Shown here one piece after another: positions 16,902 through 25,143 of a stretch of 47,608 bases of DNA. Each line of letters opens with the position of its first letter. Positions within the stretch are counted from its first letter, which is position 1. The notes beneath the pieces are model-generated. The model was given only the letters and a program-made list of their open reading frames with translations. It made no database searches and had not been told where the DNA came from. The stretch covers positions 1-47,608 of the forward strand of contig JAPPGE010000008.1 in NCBI GenBank assembly GCA_028821455.1, read 5' to 3'. Position numbers and translations under genes: made by a program. The stretch comes from a bacterium. Its GTDB lineage: Bacteria > Pseudomonadota > Alphaproteobacteria > SP197.

Positions 16902-17357
16902 TTGGCTGTGATCCGGCGAGTGGGGAGAGCCTGCATCGTGGCTCCGACACGCAGGGATGTTTTGCTGGCGAGCGCGTCTGTCGTCGGGTCTGCGCTGATT
17001 CCCTTCGGCGTGGCCCAAGCCTCGAACAACGTCTTCGAGGCGATTGATGTGTTCACCGGCGGCGCGTCGCGCCTGGAAGGGGGTTTGCTGATCGATGCGC
17101 CGGAGATCTTCGACAACGGCGGCGCTGTGCCGATCCGGGTCGTCGCCGAGGGTGCGCGGCGCATCGCGCTCTTCAACGACGGGAACCCGAATCCTGGCGT
17201 TGCGGTGTTCTCGTTCGGCAGGTTCGTTCGGCCGGAAGCTACGATCCGTATCCGCTTGGCCCGCAGCCAGACCGTGTATGCCGTGGCGGAAATGGCGGAC
17301 GGCACTTTCCGCGAGGCTTCCCAGAAGATCGCGGTGACCGTCGGCGGCTGCGCCTGA
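16902..17357 (+). CDS. soxY: Thiosulfate oxidation carrier protein SoxY
   Basis: A 151-residue periplasmic sulfur carrier. A Tat-like leader has TRRDVLLASASVVG and a cleavage site after GVAQA near residue 40. The Ig-like body includes FDNGGAVPIRVVAEG and VFSFGRFVRPEATIRIRLA. The protein ends VGGCA: the carrier cysteine is present, but the usual GGCGG end is shortened to GGCA. Sulfur intermediates are bound to this cysteine during thiosulfate oxidation. TTG 16902 is chosen because AAGGAG lies seven bases upstream; GTG 16908 is an alternative. soxZ follows after 10 bp. Confidence 0.88.
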   Translation: MAVIRRVGRACIVAPTRRDVLLASASVVGSALIPFGVAQASNNVFEAIDVFTGGASRLEGGLLIDAPEIFDNGGAVPIRVVAEGARRIALFNDGNPNPGVAVFSFGRFVRPEATIRIRLARSQTVYAVAEMADGTFREASQKIAVTVGGCA

Positions 17358-17367
17358 GGAGCGGGCG

Positions 17368-17694
17368 ATGGCGGAACCCAGGCCGCGCGTGAAGCTGCCA
17401 AGGTCGATTGAGGCGGGGGTCCCGTTCACGGTCAAGACCCGCATCACCCATCCGATGCATACGGGGGAACGCCACGACAGCGAGGGCGCGCTCGTACCCC
17501 GCCAGATCATCAACCGCTTCGTGGTGAGCTACAACGGCGAGTTGGCGATCTCTGTCGATCTGGAGCCGGCGGTCTCGGCCGACCCCTACGTCCAGTTCGA
17601 GATGGCCGTACCGGAATCGGGCCATCTGGAGTTCCAATGGTTCGACGATGATGGGTCCGTGTACAGCCTCAGCAAACGGGTTGACGTCGACTAG
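17368..17694 (+). CDS. soxZ: Thiosulfate oxidation carrier complex protein SoxZ
   Basis: A 108-residue partner of SoxY, without signal peptide, exported with SoxY as a complex. Family features are PRVKLPRSIEAG, VKTRITHPMHTGERHD, RQIINRFVVSYNG and the late FQWFDDDGSVYS. GAGGAG at 17356-17361 places ATG 17368. Together SoxYZ carries the sulfur chain presented to SoxAX, SoxB and SoxCD; none of those is in the window. The diheme cytochrome gene overlaps its 3' end. Confidence 0.92.
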   Translation: MAEPRPRVKLPRSIEAGVPFTVKTRITHPMHTGERHDSEGALVPRQIINRFVVSYNGELAISVDLEPAVSADPYVQFEMAVPESGHLEFQWFDDDGSVYSLSKRVDVD

Positions 17695-18424
17695 CCGGCC
17701 CCGGCCGGCGGGCCTTGCGGCATGTCTGACCGCGGGACTGCTCGCGTTGACGCTGCTGGCTTTCCAGGCCGCCAGCGCATGGAGCGACGATGGTGAACGC
17801 GGCAAGGAACTCTTTGGCCTGTGCAAGCGCTGCCACCAGGTGGGCAGCGGTGCGACGCATCGGATCGGCCCGCACCTCAACGATGTCTTTGGCCGCGCCG
17901 CCGGATCGCTCGCAGGCTTCCGCTACTCTCGGGCGATGCGGGAGGCCGGTACCGGCGGCCTGGTCTGGGACGATGCGACCCTCGATGCGTTCCTTGCCGA
18001 TCCGCACACCTTCGTGCCACGCTCGCGCATGAGTTTCGACGGCATCAAGGGCATGGACGACAGGGCTGCGCTCCTCGCGTGGCTGCAAGGCTATTCCGGC
18101 GGCGCCGCCGACCTGCCGCCAGCGGAGCCGACGGCCACGCCAGAGGAATATGGCCTCGACGTCAAGATTCTCAGCGTTGCGGGAGACCCGGAGTACGGCG
18201 CCTATCTGGCGGGAGAGTGCACCACCTGCCACCGGACGGACGGCGCCGACAAAGGCATCCCCTCGATTGTGGGATGGCCGGTCGATGATTTCGTGATAGC
18301 CTTGCATGCTTACAAGAGCGGAACGAGGGTCCATGCGGTCATGCAGATGGTGGCTGGGCGCTTGTCGGACGAGGAGATCGCCGCCCTCGCTGCACATTTT
18401 CAAGAGGTGGAAGGCAATCCTTGA
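17648..18424 (+). CDS. Periplasmic diheme cytochrome c
   Basis: A protein of about 258 residues with a hydrophobic leader (LTAGLLALTLLAFQAASA) and two c-type heme motifs, CKRCH and CTTCH. The first domain (GPHLNDVFGRAAGS, then GFRYSRAM, with a Met ligand near SRMSFDG) is of the cytochrome c2/c550 type. The second resembles the small cytochrome subunits that pair with sulfide dehydrogenase flavoproteins. The start is uncertain: ATG 17648 overlaps soxZ, while TTG 17681 gives a tidier signal peptide; neither has a clear ribosome site. It sits 17 bp before the flavoprotein gene, so it is probably its electron acceptor (SoxE/FccA-like). Confidence 0.85.
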   Translation: MMGPCTASANGLTSTSRPRPAGLAACLTAGLLALTLLAFQAASAWSDDGERGKELFGLCKRCHQVGSGATHRIGPHLNDVFGRAAGSLAGFRYSRAMREAGTGGLVWDDATLDAFLADPHTFVPRSRMSFDGIKGMDDRAALLAWLQGYSGGAADLPPAEPTATPEEYGLDVKILSVAGDPEYGAYLAGECTTCHRTDGADKGIPSIVGWPVDDFVIALHAYKSGTRVHAVMQMVAGRLSDEEIAALAAHFQEVEGNP

Positions 18425-18441
18425 ACCAAGGGGAATGAGTG

Positions 18442-19737
18442 ATGCGCAAACAGAACGGAAAGAGTGATCTGAGCCGCCGTGGATTCGTTGCATCCGCGGC
18501 CGCAGCGACAGCGGTGGCATCGGTGCTGCCGGCGCCGGCGGTGCTCGCCGGGGGGCGTCCCCGCGTCGTGGTCGTAGGCGGTGGCGCGGGCGGCGCGACG
18601 GCTGCGCGCTACATCGCCAAGGATTCGCAGGGTGCCGTGGACGTGACGCTTGTGGAACCGAGTCGTGCCTACTACACCTGCTTCTTCTCGAACCTCTATA
18701 TCGGCGGCTTTCGCGAGTGGGAATCGATCGGACACAGCTACGGTGCGCTGGCGGCCAATCACGGCGTCAACGTCGTGCACGACTGGGCGGTCTCCGTCGA
18801 TCGCGACAATCGGAGCGTCGGGCTTGCCGGCGGGGGAAGCCTCGCCTACGACCGCCTCATCCTGTCGCCCGGCATCGACTTCCGAGACGGCTCGGTTCCC
18901 GGTTGGGACCTGTCGCAGCAGAATCGCATGCCGCACGCATACAAAGCGGGCTCGCAAACTCAGCTTCTGAAGGCGCAGATCGAGGCCATGCCGGAGGGCG
19001 GCACCTATTGCATGGTGGCGCCGCCCAATCCGTTCCGCTGCCCGCCGGGGCCCTATGAGCGGATCTCGATGGTGGCCCACGTGCTCAAGCAGGCCAATCC
19101 GACGGCGAAGATCATCATCGTCGATCCCAAGGAGAAATTCTCCAAGCAGGGGTTGTTCGAAGAGGGTTGGCAGCGCCATTACCCCGGCATGATCGAGCGC
19201 ATCGGCCCGGACTTCGGCGGCGATATGGTCGAGGTCAGGCCCGAGGCCATGGAGGTCGTGGTGGACGGCGAGGCAATGAAGGTGGACGTCTGTAACGTCA
19301 TCCCGGCGCAGCAGGCGGGGCGCATCGCGGCGGCGGCGGGCATCACCGACGACTCCGGCTGGGCACCGATCGTGCCGCACACCATGCAGAGCAGGGCCGA
19401 CGAGAACATCCACGTGCTGGGCGATGCCGCATTACAGGGCGATATGCCGAAGTCGGGTTTCTCGGCCAACAGCCAGGCGAAGGCCTGCGCCATGGCGGTG
19501 CGCGGGGCGCTCACCGGATCCTCGGTGTTCCCGCCGCGCTACTCCAACACGTGCTGGTCGCTCATCGCCACCGGCGACGGCGTCAAGGTCGGCGCCTCCT
19601 ACGAAGCGACCGACGAGAAGATCGCCAAGACCGACGGCTTCATTTCCCAGACCGGGGAAAGCGCGGAGTTGCGCATGGCGACCTACGAGGAGTCGCTTGG
19701 CTGGTACGACGGCATTACCGCCGACATGTTCAGCTAA
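18442..19737 (+). CDS. soxF: Flavocytochrome c sulfide dehydrogenase flavoprotein subunit (SoxF/FccB-like)
   Basis: A 431-residue FAD protein with a Tat signal (LSRRGFVASAAAATA) and the dinucleotide fold VVVVGGGAGGATAARYI. Redox-active cysteines are expected in ACYTCFF-like positions; here AYYTCFFSNLYIGG and later MVAPPNPFRCPPGPYER match FccB, which has one Cys in each place. The C-terminal phrases GFSANSQAKACAMA and NTCWSLIA are also family-typical. It oxidises sulfide or polysulfide and passes electrons to the cytochrome encoded just upstream. AAGGGG before ATG 18442 fixes the start. It ends 18 bp from the convergent transporter gene. Confidence 0.9.
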   Translation: MRKQNGKSDLSRRGFVASAAAATAVASVLPAPAVLAGGRPRVVVVGGGAGGATAARYIAKDSQGAVDVTLVEPSRAYYTCFFSNLYIGGFREWESIGHSYGALAANHGVNVVHDWAVSVDRDNRSVGLAGGGSLAYDRLILSPGIDFRDGSVPGWDLSQQNRMPHAYKAGSQTQLLKAQIEAMPEGGTYCMVAPPNPFRCPPGPYERISMVAHVLKQANPTAKIIIVDPKEKFSKQGLFEEGWQRHYPGMIERIGPDFGGDMVEVRPEAMEVVVDGEAMKVDVCNVIPAQQAGRIAAAAGITDDSGWAPIVPHTMQSRADENIHVLGDAALQGDMPKSGFSANSQAKACAMAVRGALTGSSVFPPRYSNTCWSLIATGDGVKVGASYEATDEKIAKTDGFISQTGESAELRMATYEESLGWYDGITADMFS

Positions 19738-19755
19738 GCCTGCCGGCGGCGCTTC

Positions 19756-20784
19756 CTACCACCGGGCAGCGAGGCGCCTGCCGACCGTTCTCGCGGAAAC
19801 CACCATGGCAGCCAGCGCAAGCAGGGCGGCAAGGCTTGCCGTCGAGACGCCGGAAAGACCGGCGCCGACCGTGCAGCCGCCCGCCAGTACGCCACCTACG
19901 CCCATCATCACAGCGCCGGCTAGGTAGCGCCCGGTCTGCCGCGGCCCTTCCAGGCTCCGCCATTGGAACTCGCCTGCCGCCAGCGCCGCGGCCAGGCTGC
20001 CGAGAAGGACGCCCGCCACGAGGCCGGCGCCGAAGCCTGCCGGTATCGAGGTTGCCGCCACGGCCCAGAACAGCGTGTCGGCCATCGGCCCCGTGAAGCC
20101 CATGGACTGCACGGGGATCGGGTCGAAATCATCCAGCAGCACAAGGCCCGTGCCGATCCAGCCCAACGGCACCAACAGCCCGATCGCGCCCGCCATGACC
20201 AAGTGGGAGACCCGCGCGCGCGCGAGGAGCGCGCAGACGAACGCCGCGCCTGCGATGACGAGCGGCCAGACCTCGCCACCGGGCCAGGCCGAGAGCGCCA
20301 CCGCCTCGCCGCCGGCAAGGGTTGCGTTGCCGAGCGCCTCGCGGATCGGCGCCAGCGCGCCCTTCATCACGGCGTGGGCAGTAATGGCGAAGACGATGAG
20401 GACGAGCAGGGAGCGCAGATTGCCGGCACCGGCCAGCACCGTGAGCCTTGAGACGCAACCGCCGGTCAGCACCATGCCGGCCCCGAACAGCGCGCCCCCC
20501 AGCAGTACGGAAGCGACCGGCAGGTCGGGTGAGAGAAATCGGTGTGTCTCGAAGGAGATCAGGTCAAGGGCGACGGCCAGCCGGGTGCCGACGATCGCGC
20601 ACGCGAGCGCCATCACCCAGGTGCCCAGAGCCGGCAGGCAGTCGCGCCACTGACCCACCAGGCCACGGCGCAGGCAGAAGGCGCTCCTCTGTGCCAGCGC
20701 ACCGTAGGCGCAGCCCAGCACCAGGCCCAGCAGCAACGACGCCGTAAGCGGCGTCAGTTCCTCGAATCCCAGCTCCTCCAACAA
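19756..20784 (-). CDS. YeeE/YedE family sulfur-compound transporter
   Basis: A 342-residue polytopic membrane protein (about 9-10 segments). Family motifs are ALAQRSAFCLRRG near the N-terminus, VLTGGCVSRL in the middle and VLAGGCTVGAGLSG near the C-terminus; the conserved cysteines are the relay proposed for thiosulfate uptake in TsuA. I place the start at TTG 20784, since AGGAGG lies eight bases upstream and the first membrane segment begins about 10 residues later. ATG 20892 would add a proline-containing stretch without similarity. It faces the sox cluster and probably imports thiosulfate or related sulfur (inference). Confidence 0.87.
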   Translation of the reverse strand: MLEELGFEELTPLTASLLLGLVLGCAYGALAQRSAFCLRRGLVGQWRDCLPALGTWVMALACAIVGTRLAVALDLISFETHRFLSPDLPVASVLLGGALFGAGMVLTGGCVSRLTVLAGAGNLRSLLVLIVFAITAHAVMKGALAPIREALGNATLAGGEAVALSAWPGGEVWPLVIAGAAFVCALLARARVSHLVMAGAIGLLVPLGWIGTGLVLLDDFDPIPVQSMGFTGPMADTLFWAVAATSIPAGFGAGLVAGVLLGSLAAALAAGEFQWRSLEGPRQTGRYLAGAVMMGVGGVLAGGCTVGAGLSGVSTASLAALLALAAMVVSARTVGRRLAARW

Positions 20785-21460
20785 TGGCGCGTCCTCCTGC
20801 CGGCGAAGTTCATGCCAATCGGGGGCGAGTGCGGCCAAACACGGTAACGCGATACCGGTCGGAATCGTAGGCGGTACGCCGCAGCCCTGCATCGACGATA
20901 CCTCAAGCCGGTCATGGACGGCTACGCCATGGCCGTCGGCAAGAGTGTTCGTTTTCGGTGTTCCGCCCGATCGGTCCCTGGCGCCCGATTCAATTCAGGA
21001 GAACCGGTTGTTTCATGTGCATTGCGACGGATTTTCCTGCCCGACGGGTTGGGCGACGAGGCCGGCGAGAGCCAGTCCCGCTCCTTGCGCCGGATGTTGC
21101 CTGAAAGCCGTTCCTGCTGACTGCCGACATGGACCGGGCCCTGGTCCTGTGAGCCGCCACGCTCAGGGAAGCGGTTTGGCCGACGTTCTCTTCCTCGTGC
21201 TGGCTATGGATGAAGCAGCATGTGCGTTCCGTCGGATAGAGACGGGCGTCGAAACCCCTGCGATCGGCGACGCGAATGTCCCGGACAGGTTTTCGCGGTC
21301 GAAGCGCCTGGGTGAGTGGAGTCGTGGCCATGGATCCCCTTGCCTTGAGTTGCAGATACGGGAGAATCCGGCGCGGAATCGCCCCGCAGTTGCAGTGGAG
21401 AGAGGAAATTGTTGGCGTTATTTCAGTTTCTTAGCACCGCAAGCACGTCGACGGGTGTCC
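20785..21460. other. Intergenic region, no gene recognised
   Basis: About 680 bp separate the divergent YeeE and MFS genes. Open frames cross it on both strands, including an in-frame extension upstream of the MFS gene, but none shows family similarity, membrane segments or a good ribosome site. It should carry both promoters. I see no RNA gene or strong terminator. Confidence 0.4.
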
Positions 21461-22642
21461 ATGAGTTCCCCCCGGAGAAGTGACTGGGGAGGTATCTGGC
21501 TCGGTCTGGCGGTGTCCAGTTTCGCGGCATTCCAGATGCTGAAACTGCCTCCGTCGCTGCCCTTGTTCATCGAGGCCTACGGCTACGGGCGGGTCATCGC
21601 TGGCGCTCTCGTCTCGGTCTATGCCCTTGCCGGGATCTTCTTTTCGATGAGCGCCGGCACCCTTACCGGGCGGTATCCGATTCACGTGCTTGCAGGATCG
21701 CTCGCCTGTTTCTTCCTTGGCAATGCGGTCACCCTCGTCTTTCCTGAGGTTGCCTGGCTCAATCTCGTGGCGCGCACGATCGAGGGTCTCGCCTACACCG
21801 TGTTCGCCATCGCCGGCGCTGCCATTGCCAACCGTTCGGCCGCTCCGGCGGACCTTTCCCTGGTGGCTGGCATTGTCGCTGTCTGGGTGCCGGTCGGCCA
21901 GATTCTGGCTCTTGTGACCGGTTACCTCTTCTTTGATTCCCTGGGTTGGCAACCGCTGTGGTGGTTGTCGCTTTTCCTCACCCTCGCCCTCGCCCTGTGG
22001 CTCCTTCACCGTCGGGCCGGCGTTGAAAGGGCGCTTCGCGTCGAAGTCAAGGACCTGAGAGCGGGCCATCTTCGCCAGCGGTTCTCCCTGTGGCTGGCGG
22101 CAGGCGTCTTTGCCGCCTGGGCCGGCCAGTACATCGCTTTCATGACCTGGTTGCCCGACTACGTGGTCGGCCATTTCCAGGTGGGTGCCGATGAGGCCGC
22201 CGCCATCAATGCGGTGTCCGTGGCGGGTGTTCTGGCGAGCTGCTTGGCGACCGGATGGCTGCTGCGCAAGGGAGTGTCCTTCGGCCTCCTCTTCACCGGG
22301 GCCACCGTCATCCAGGCGATTGTCTGGATTGTTGGCCCCTATCTCGACAGCCTCACCGGGCTCGTCGCCATTACCGCCTATGGCATTGTCGCCGGCGCGC
22401 CGCCCACGTGCATGTTCGCCGTTCCCGCGCGCATCTTTGGCGGGGAACGTGCCGGTCCTTCGGCCTTTGCGCCCATGATGACCGGACGCAGCCTGGGCGT
22501 TCTTCTGGCCCCCGTCGTGGCCGGTGGCCTTGTTGACACCGAAGGTTGGGAAGTCTTCGCCTGGACGTATGGAGTCCTCACCTTCGCTGCGGCTGGCGCA
22601 GGTGGCCTGATGGCCGTTCTTGTGACGCGAAGAGGCAAATAG
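21461..22642 (+). CDS. MFS transporter
   Basis: A 393-residue permease with 12 predicted membrane segments. The first (GIWLGLAVSSFAAFQMLK) begins at residue 10. The 2-3 loop has the reduced MFS motif GTLTGRYPIHVLAG, and WVPVGQILALVTGYLFFDSLGW covers the fourth and fifth segments with a pseudo-symmetric repeat in the second half. It resembles the nitrate/cyanate-type (CynX-like) branch, but I cannot assign a substrate. ATG 21461 is chosen because the upstream frame lacks similarity; GTG 21455 is two codons earlier. It ends five bases from the convergent regulator gene. Confidence 0.85.
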   Translation: MSSPRRSDWGGIWLGLAVSSFAAFQMLKLPPSLPLFIEAYGYGRVIAGALVSVYALAGIFFSMSAGTLTGRYPIHVLAGSLACFFLGNAVTLVFPEVAWLNLVARTIEGLAYTVFAIAGAAIANRSAAPADLSLVAGIVAVWVPVGQILALVTGYLFFDSLGWQPLWWLSLFLTLALALWLLHRRAGVERALRVEVKDLRAGHLRQRFSLWLAAGVFAAWAGQYIAFMTWLPDYVVGHFQVGADEAAAINAVSVAGVLASCLATGWLLRKGVSFGLLFTGATVIQAIVWIVGPYLDSLTGLVAITAYGIVAGAPPTCMFAVPARIFGGERAGPSAFAPMMTGRSLGVLLAPVVAGGLVDTEGWEVFAWTYGVLTFAAAGAGGLMAVLVTRRGK

Positions 22643-22647
22643 GAAGC

Positions 22648-23304
22648 TCAGGTCTTCAGGAGATAGCCGCCTGGCACATTGAGGAGAATGCGGGAACGTG
22701 ACCGGTCTTCCCCGAGTTTGCGGCGCAGTCGCCAGATATGGGTCTCAAGGGTGTGGGTCCTGATGCGCGTGTCGTGTCCCCAGACTCTTTCCAGAAGGGT
22801 GTTGCGATCGACCGGGACTTCTCCGGCGAGGAGAAGTTCGATGAGAATGAGAGACTCCTTCTCGGTGAGGCGGTTCGACGTGCCGCCTGGCCGGTGCACC
22901 AGTGCGCGGGTTTCGGGATGAAAGGTGAAGGGCCCGACCTCCACCGGCGCCATCAGTGCGTGTGCCGGCCTGTCGATCAGTTCCTTCACTCTTGCCATCA
23001 AGGTGCCGAGCCGGAACGGCTTGGTGATCGCGTCGTCAGAGGTTCCCGAGCCGATCCTGATGACTGATACGGTTCCTTCCATGCGGGCAAGCGTCTGCCA
23101 AAGGGAATCGGCACAGGCGTCCGCCAGGTCATCATCGGCGATGACGGCTCCGAAGCGGTCAATCCGGAGATGATCGAGGGCATCTCTCGACCCCGAACAG
23201 ATGATGGGCGTCATGCCTGGAATCACGTTCAGCTGTTCTGCAACGGCTTCGCCAAGGGGAGCGTCGGCCGTCACGACAAGGATCGGCCTGCCTGCTAGGT
23301 TCAT
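22648..23304 (-). CDS. OmpR/PhoB-type winged-helix regulator with degenerate receiver
   Basis: A 218-residue protein. The N-terminal half has the receiver fold: strand PILVVTADAP, a possible phosphoacceptor Asp57/58 in AVIADDDLAD, and the conserved Lys in ITKPFRLGTL. The acidic pair that normally follows the first strand is reduced to Ala-Asp, and there is no clear switch Thr. The C-terminal half is a winged helix: NRLTEKESLILIELLL, LLERVWGHD, and the recognition helix THTLETHIWRLRRKLGED, ending LNVPGGYLLKT. No histidine kinase is nearby. Control may not depend on phosphorylation. It diverges from the L,D-transpeptidase-like gene across 26 bp, a likely target. Confidence 0.85.
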   Translation of the reverse strand: MNLAGRPILVVTADAPLGEAVAEQLNVIPGMTPIICSGSRDALDHLRIDRFGAVIADDDLADACADSLWQTLARMEGTVSVIRIGSGTSDDAITKPFRLGTLMARVKELIDRPAHALMAPVEVGPFTFHPETRALVHRPGGTSNRLTEKESLILIELLLAGEVPVDRNTLLERVWGHDTRIRTHTLETHIWRLRRKLGEDRSRSRILLNVPGGYLLKT

Positions 23305-23330
23305 GGCGCTGCCACAGGGACATTGCCGGC

Positions 23331-23834
23331 GTGACTGACATCGTGGCCTACGGGAAGGGAAGCGCGCGCTTTGGCACCTGCGAGTTTCGCTGTGCGCTCG
23401 GTTCTGCCGGTATCGTCGATCGAAAGGTGGAGGGGGACGGCGGCACCCCGGCCGGTGTGTGGCCGCTGAGAAGGGTGCTCTTCAGGCCCGACCGGGAGAT
23501 GCGGCCTGAGTGTTCGCTGCCGGTATCGGCCATCACGCCGACGGACGGGTGGTGCGACGACCCCCGGCACGACAACTACAACAGGCCGGTTTCCCTGCCC
23601 TTTGCCGGAGGGCATGAAGTCATGTGGCGCCGTGACCATCTCTACGACCTCGTCATCATCGTAGGATTCAATGACGATCCGCCGCTTCCCGGCGCCGGCA
23701 GCGCCATCTTCGTGCATCTGGCATCGGCTGATCTTGCGCCGACTGCCGGATGCGTCGCCTTTGCACGCGAAGATCTCCTGGCGATTCTTCCGGACCTCGA
23801 CCGGACCAGCGCTCTCGTCGTGCGTCATTCGTAG
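23331..23834 (+). CDS. L,D-transpeptidase (YkuD) family protein
   Basis: A 167-residue protein without signal peptide. The catalytic signature is His129 and Cys141 in VHLASADLAPTAGCVAF, the short YkuD variant common in alphaproteobacteria. GIVDRKVEGDGGTPAGVWPL is the usual N-terminal family stretch. The enzymes cross-link peptidoglycan or attach proteins to it; lack of an export signal means it is either exported otherwise or acts in an atypical place. GTG 23331 follows AGGGA. It overlaps the convergent cupin gene by 10 bases at the 3' end. Confidence 0.82.
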   Translation: MTDIVAYGKGSARFGTCEFRCALGSAGIVDRKVEGDGGTPAGVWPLRRVLFRPDREMRPECSLPVSAITPTDGWCDDPRHDNYNRPVSLPFAGGHEVMWRRDHLYDLVIIVGFNDDPPLPGAGSAIFVHLASADLAPTAGCVAFAREDLLAILPDLDRTSALVVRHS

Positions 23835-24178
23835 CCGTGAATTTCCCGCCAGTTGACGGGCTCGACGACGATCACTGCCTTCGCGAACTCGGCGCGGTAG
23901 ACCATCCAGGTGCCGTTGGGCAGCCAGATGCCGTCACCGGGTTCAAGGTCGAACGTTCCCTCGCGGGTCTCGAGATTGAGCGTGCCCTCGAGGATGTACA
24001 TGTACTCGTCGTAGAGAACTGTCCACTCCATGTCGCAGTTCTCGAAGAGGCCGATCGACACGCCGAACGACTGACTCTCCTTCGTCGAGACGTCACGCGA
24101 GACGGTGATGGTTCCTGGAGGGCCGCCAATCTGGCTGAACACTCGTTCGGATGGCCGGACACGGCGGATGGCTGACAT
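23825..24178 (-). CDS. Small cupin-domain protein
   Basis: A 117-residue single-domain cupin of the EutQ-like type. The barrel motifs are YDEYMYILEGTLNLET and LEPGDGIWLPNGTWM. Glu replaces the usual metal-binding histidines in the first motif (EYMYILEG), so metal binding is doubtful. ATG 24178 lies five bases after the PhyH gene stop, and both are certainly co-transcribed. It could bind the substrate or product of that oxygenase. No specific reaction can be assigned. Confidence 0.78.
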   Translation of the reverse strand: MSAIRRVRPSERVFSQIGGPPGTITVSRDVSTKESQSFGVSIGLFENCDMEWTVLYDEYMYILEGTLNLETREGTFDLEPGDGIWLPNGTWMVYRAEFAKAVIVVEPVNWREIHGYE

Positions 24179-24183
24179 GTCGG

Positions 24184-25143
24184 TTACCTCTTGTCTGGAA
24201 GGTTCGAAAGGTGCGGGCCGGTGAATCCATCCGCCACGTCTCCCTCGGCTGCCGGAGAGGCCACCGGTTCGATGTCACCGAGACGCACGGGCTCGATGGC
24301 GTGGCTGCGCAGATCGATCTCCCGGCGTGAACGCTGTGGCAGGCCGTCCCGCGGGGGCTCGAGCAGACGATGAGGATCGTCGCCGTTGACGAAGCCGAGA
24401 TAGGGTCCGCCGAAGTCGTAGCCGATCAGGCGGGCAAGCCTCTCGTCGTAGGTCCGGGCGACGTCCGGAGGATTGGCGAGGTACTGGTTCTCTTCCTGTC
24501 GCAGCCAGCTCCAGCTGTACTGCAGGGCAAGACCGGTCCTGACGACATTGGAACGGTTGGTGCCGCCGCCATGCCAGACACCGCCCGTGTAAAGCAGCAC
24601 CGATCCGGCCGGCATCTCGACGGGAAACACCTCGTCGGTCCTTGCAAGGCGATCATGGTCCCACAGGTGGCTGCCCGGAACGACGCACGTCCCGCCGTTT
24701 GCCTCGGTGAAGTCGGTGAGCGCCCACATGGTGGCGATAACCATGGGGGGAGAGGGGTGGCGTACCGGATAGATGCTGCCGTCACGGTGCAGCCTCTGGG
24801 CGCCGGCGCCGGGTTCGAGGTGCATGATGCCGGAAAAATTGAGCTGCCAGTTGGGCGTGTAGGGCGTGAACATCCTTTCGACGAGATCCATGACGACGGG
24901 CGCCAACACGAGCTCTCGCGCCGCTGCAGATCGGGCGAGAACCCCGCCGAGCCGCCTGGTGTGACGCCCCAGAAACTCGTCGTGTCCCAGGGGCGCGGCG
25001 GCGATGTGGGGCGTCAGTTCGCCGAGGGCCTGTCCCGTTATGTCCGGGGCAAGGCGTCGCACCACCAGATAGCCGTTCTCCTGGAAGAATTCGTGGAGAA
25101 GATCCGCCGGCGTGGAGGGCTCGAAGTTTGCAAGGGATGTCAT
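24184..25143 (-). CDS. Phytanoyl-CoA dioxygenase (PhyH) family protein
   Basis: A 319-residue Fe(II)/2-oxoglutarate oxygenase. The ligands are His119-Arg-Asp121 in QRLHRDGSIYP and His191 in VWHGGGTNRS; Arg202 in VVRTGLALQ should bind 2-oxoglutarate. GGTCVVPGSHLWDHDR precedes the distal His. GAGGGG seven bases before ATG 25143 fixes the start. It is only distantly like the PhyH gene at 1338. It heads a two-gene unit with a cupin. The ectoine hydroxylase signature is absent, so that function is unlikely. Confidence 0.88.
   Translation of the reverse strand: MTSLANFEPSTPADLLHEFFQENGYLVVRRLAPDITGQALGELTPHIAAAPLGHDEFLGRHTRRLGGVLARSAAARELVLAPVVMDLVERMFTPYTPNWQLNFSGIMHLEPGAGAQRLHRDGSIYPVRHPSPPMVIATMWALTDFTEANGGTCVVPGSHLWDHDRLARTDEVFPVEMPAGSVLLYTGGVWHGGGTNRSNVVRTGLALQYSWSWLRQEENQYLANPPDVARTYDERLARLIGYDFGGPYLGFVNGDDPHRLLEPPRDGLPQRSRREIDLRSHAIEPVRLGDIEPVASPAAEGDVADGFTGPHLSNLPDKR

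Noticed and set aside
20914..20950. MDGYAMAVG, resembling the MoeA motif
   Set aside because: Only a few residues match and no other MoeA feature follows.
20945..21460. 172-residue N-terminal extension of the MFS protein
   Set aside because: The extension has no membrane segments or similarity; the transporter fold is complete from 21461.
24184..25143. Ectoine hydroxylase (EctD)
   Set aside because: The long EctD signature around the HxD motif is absent and no ectABC genes are present.
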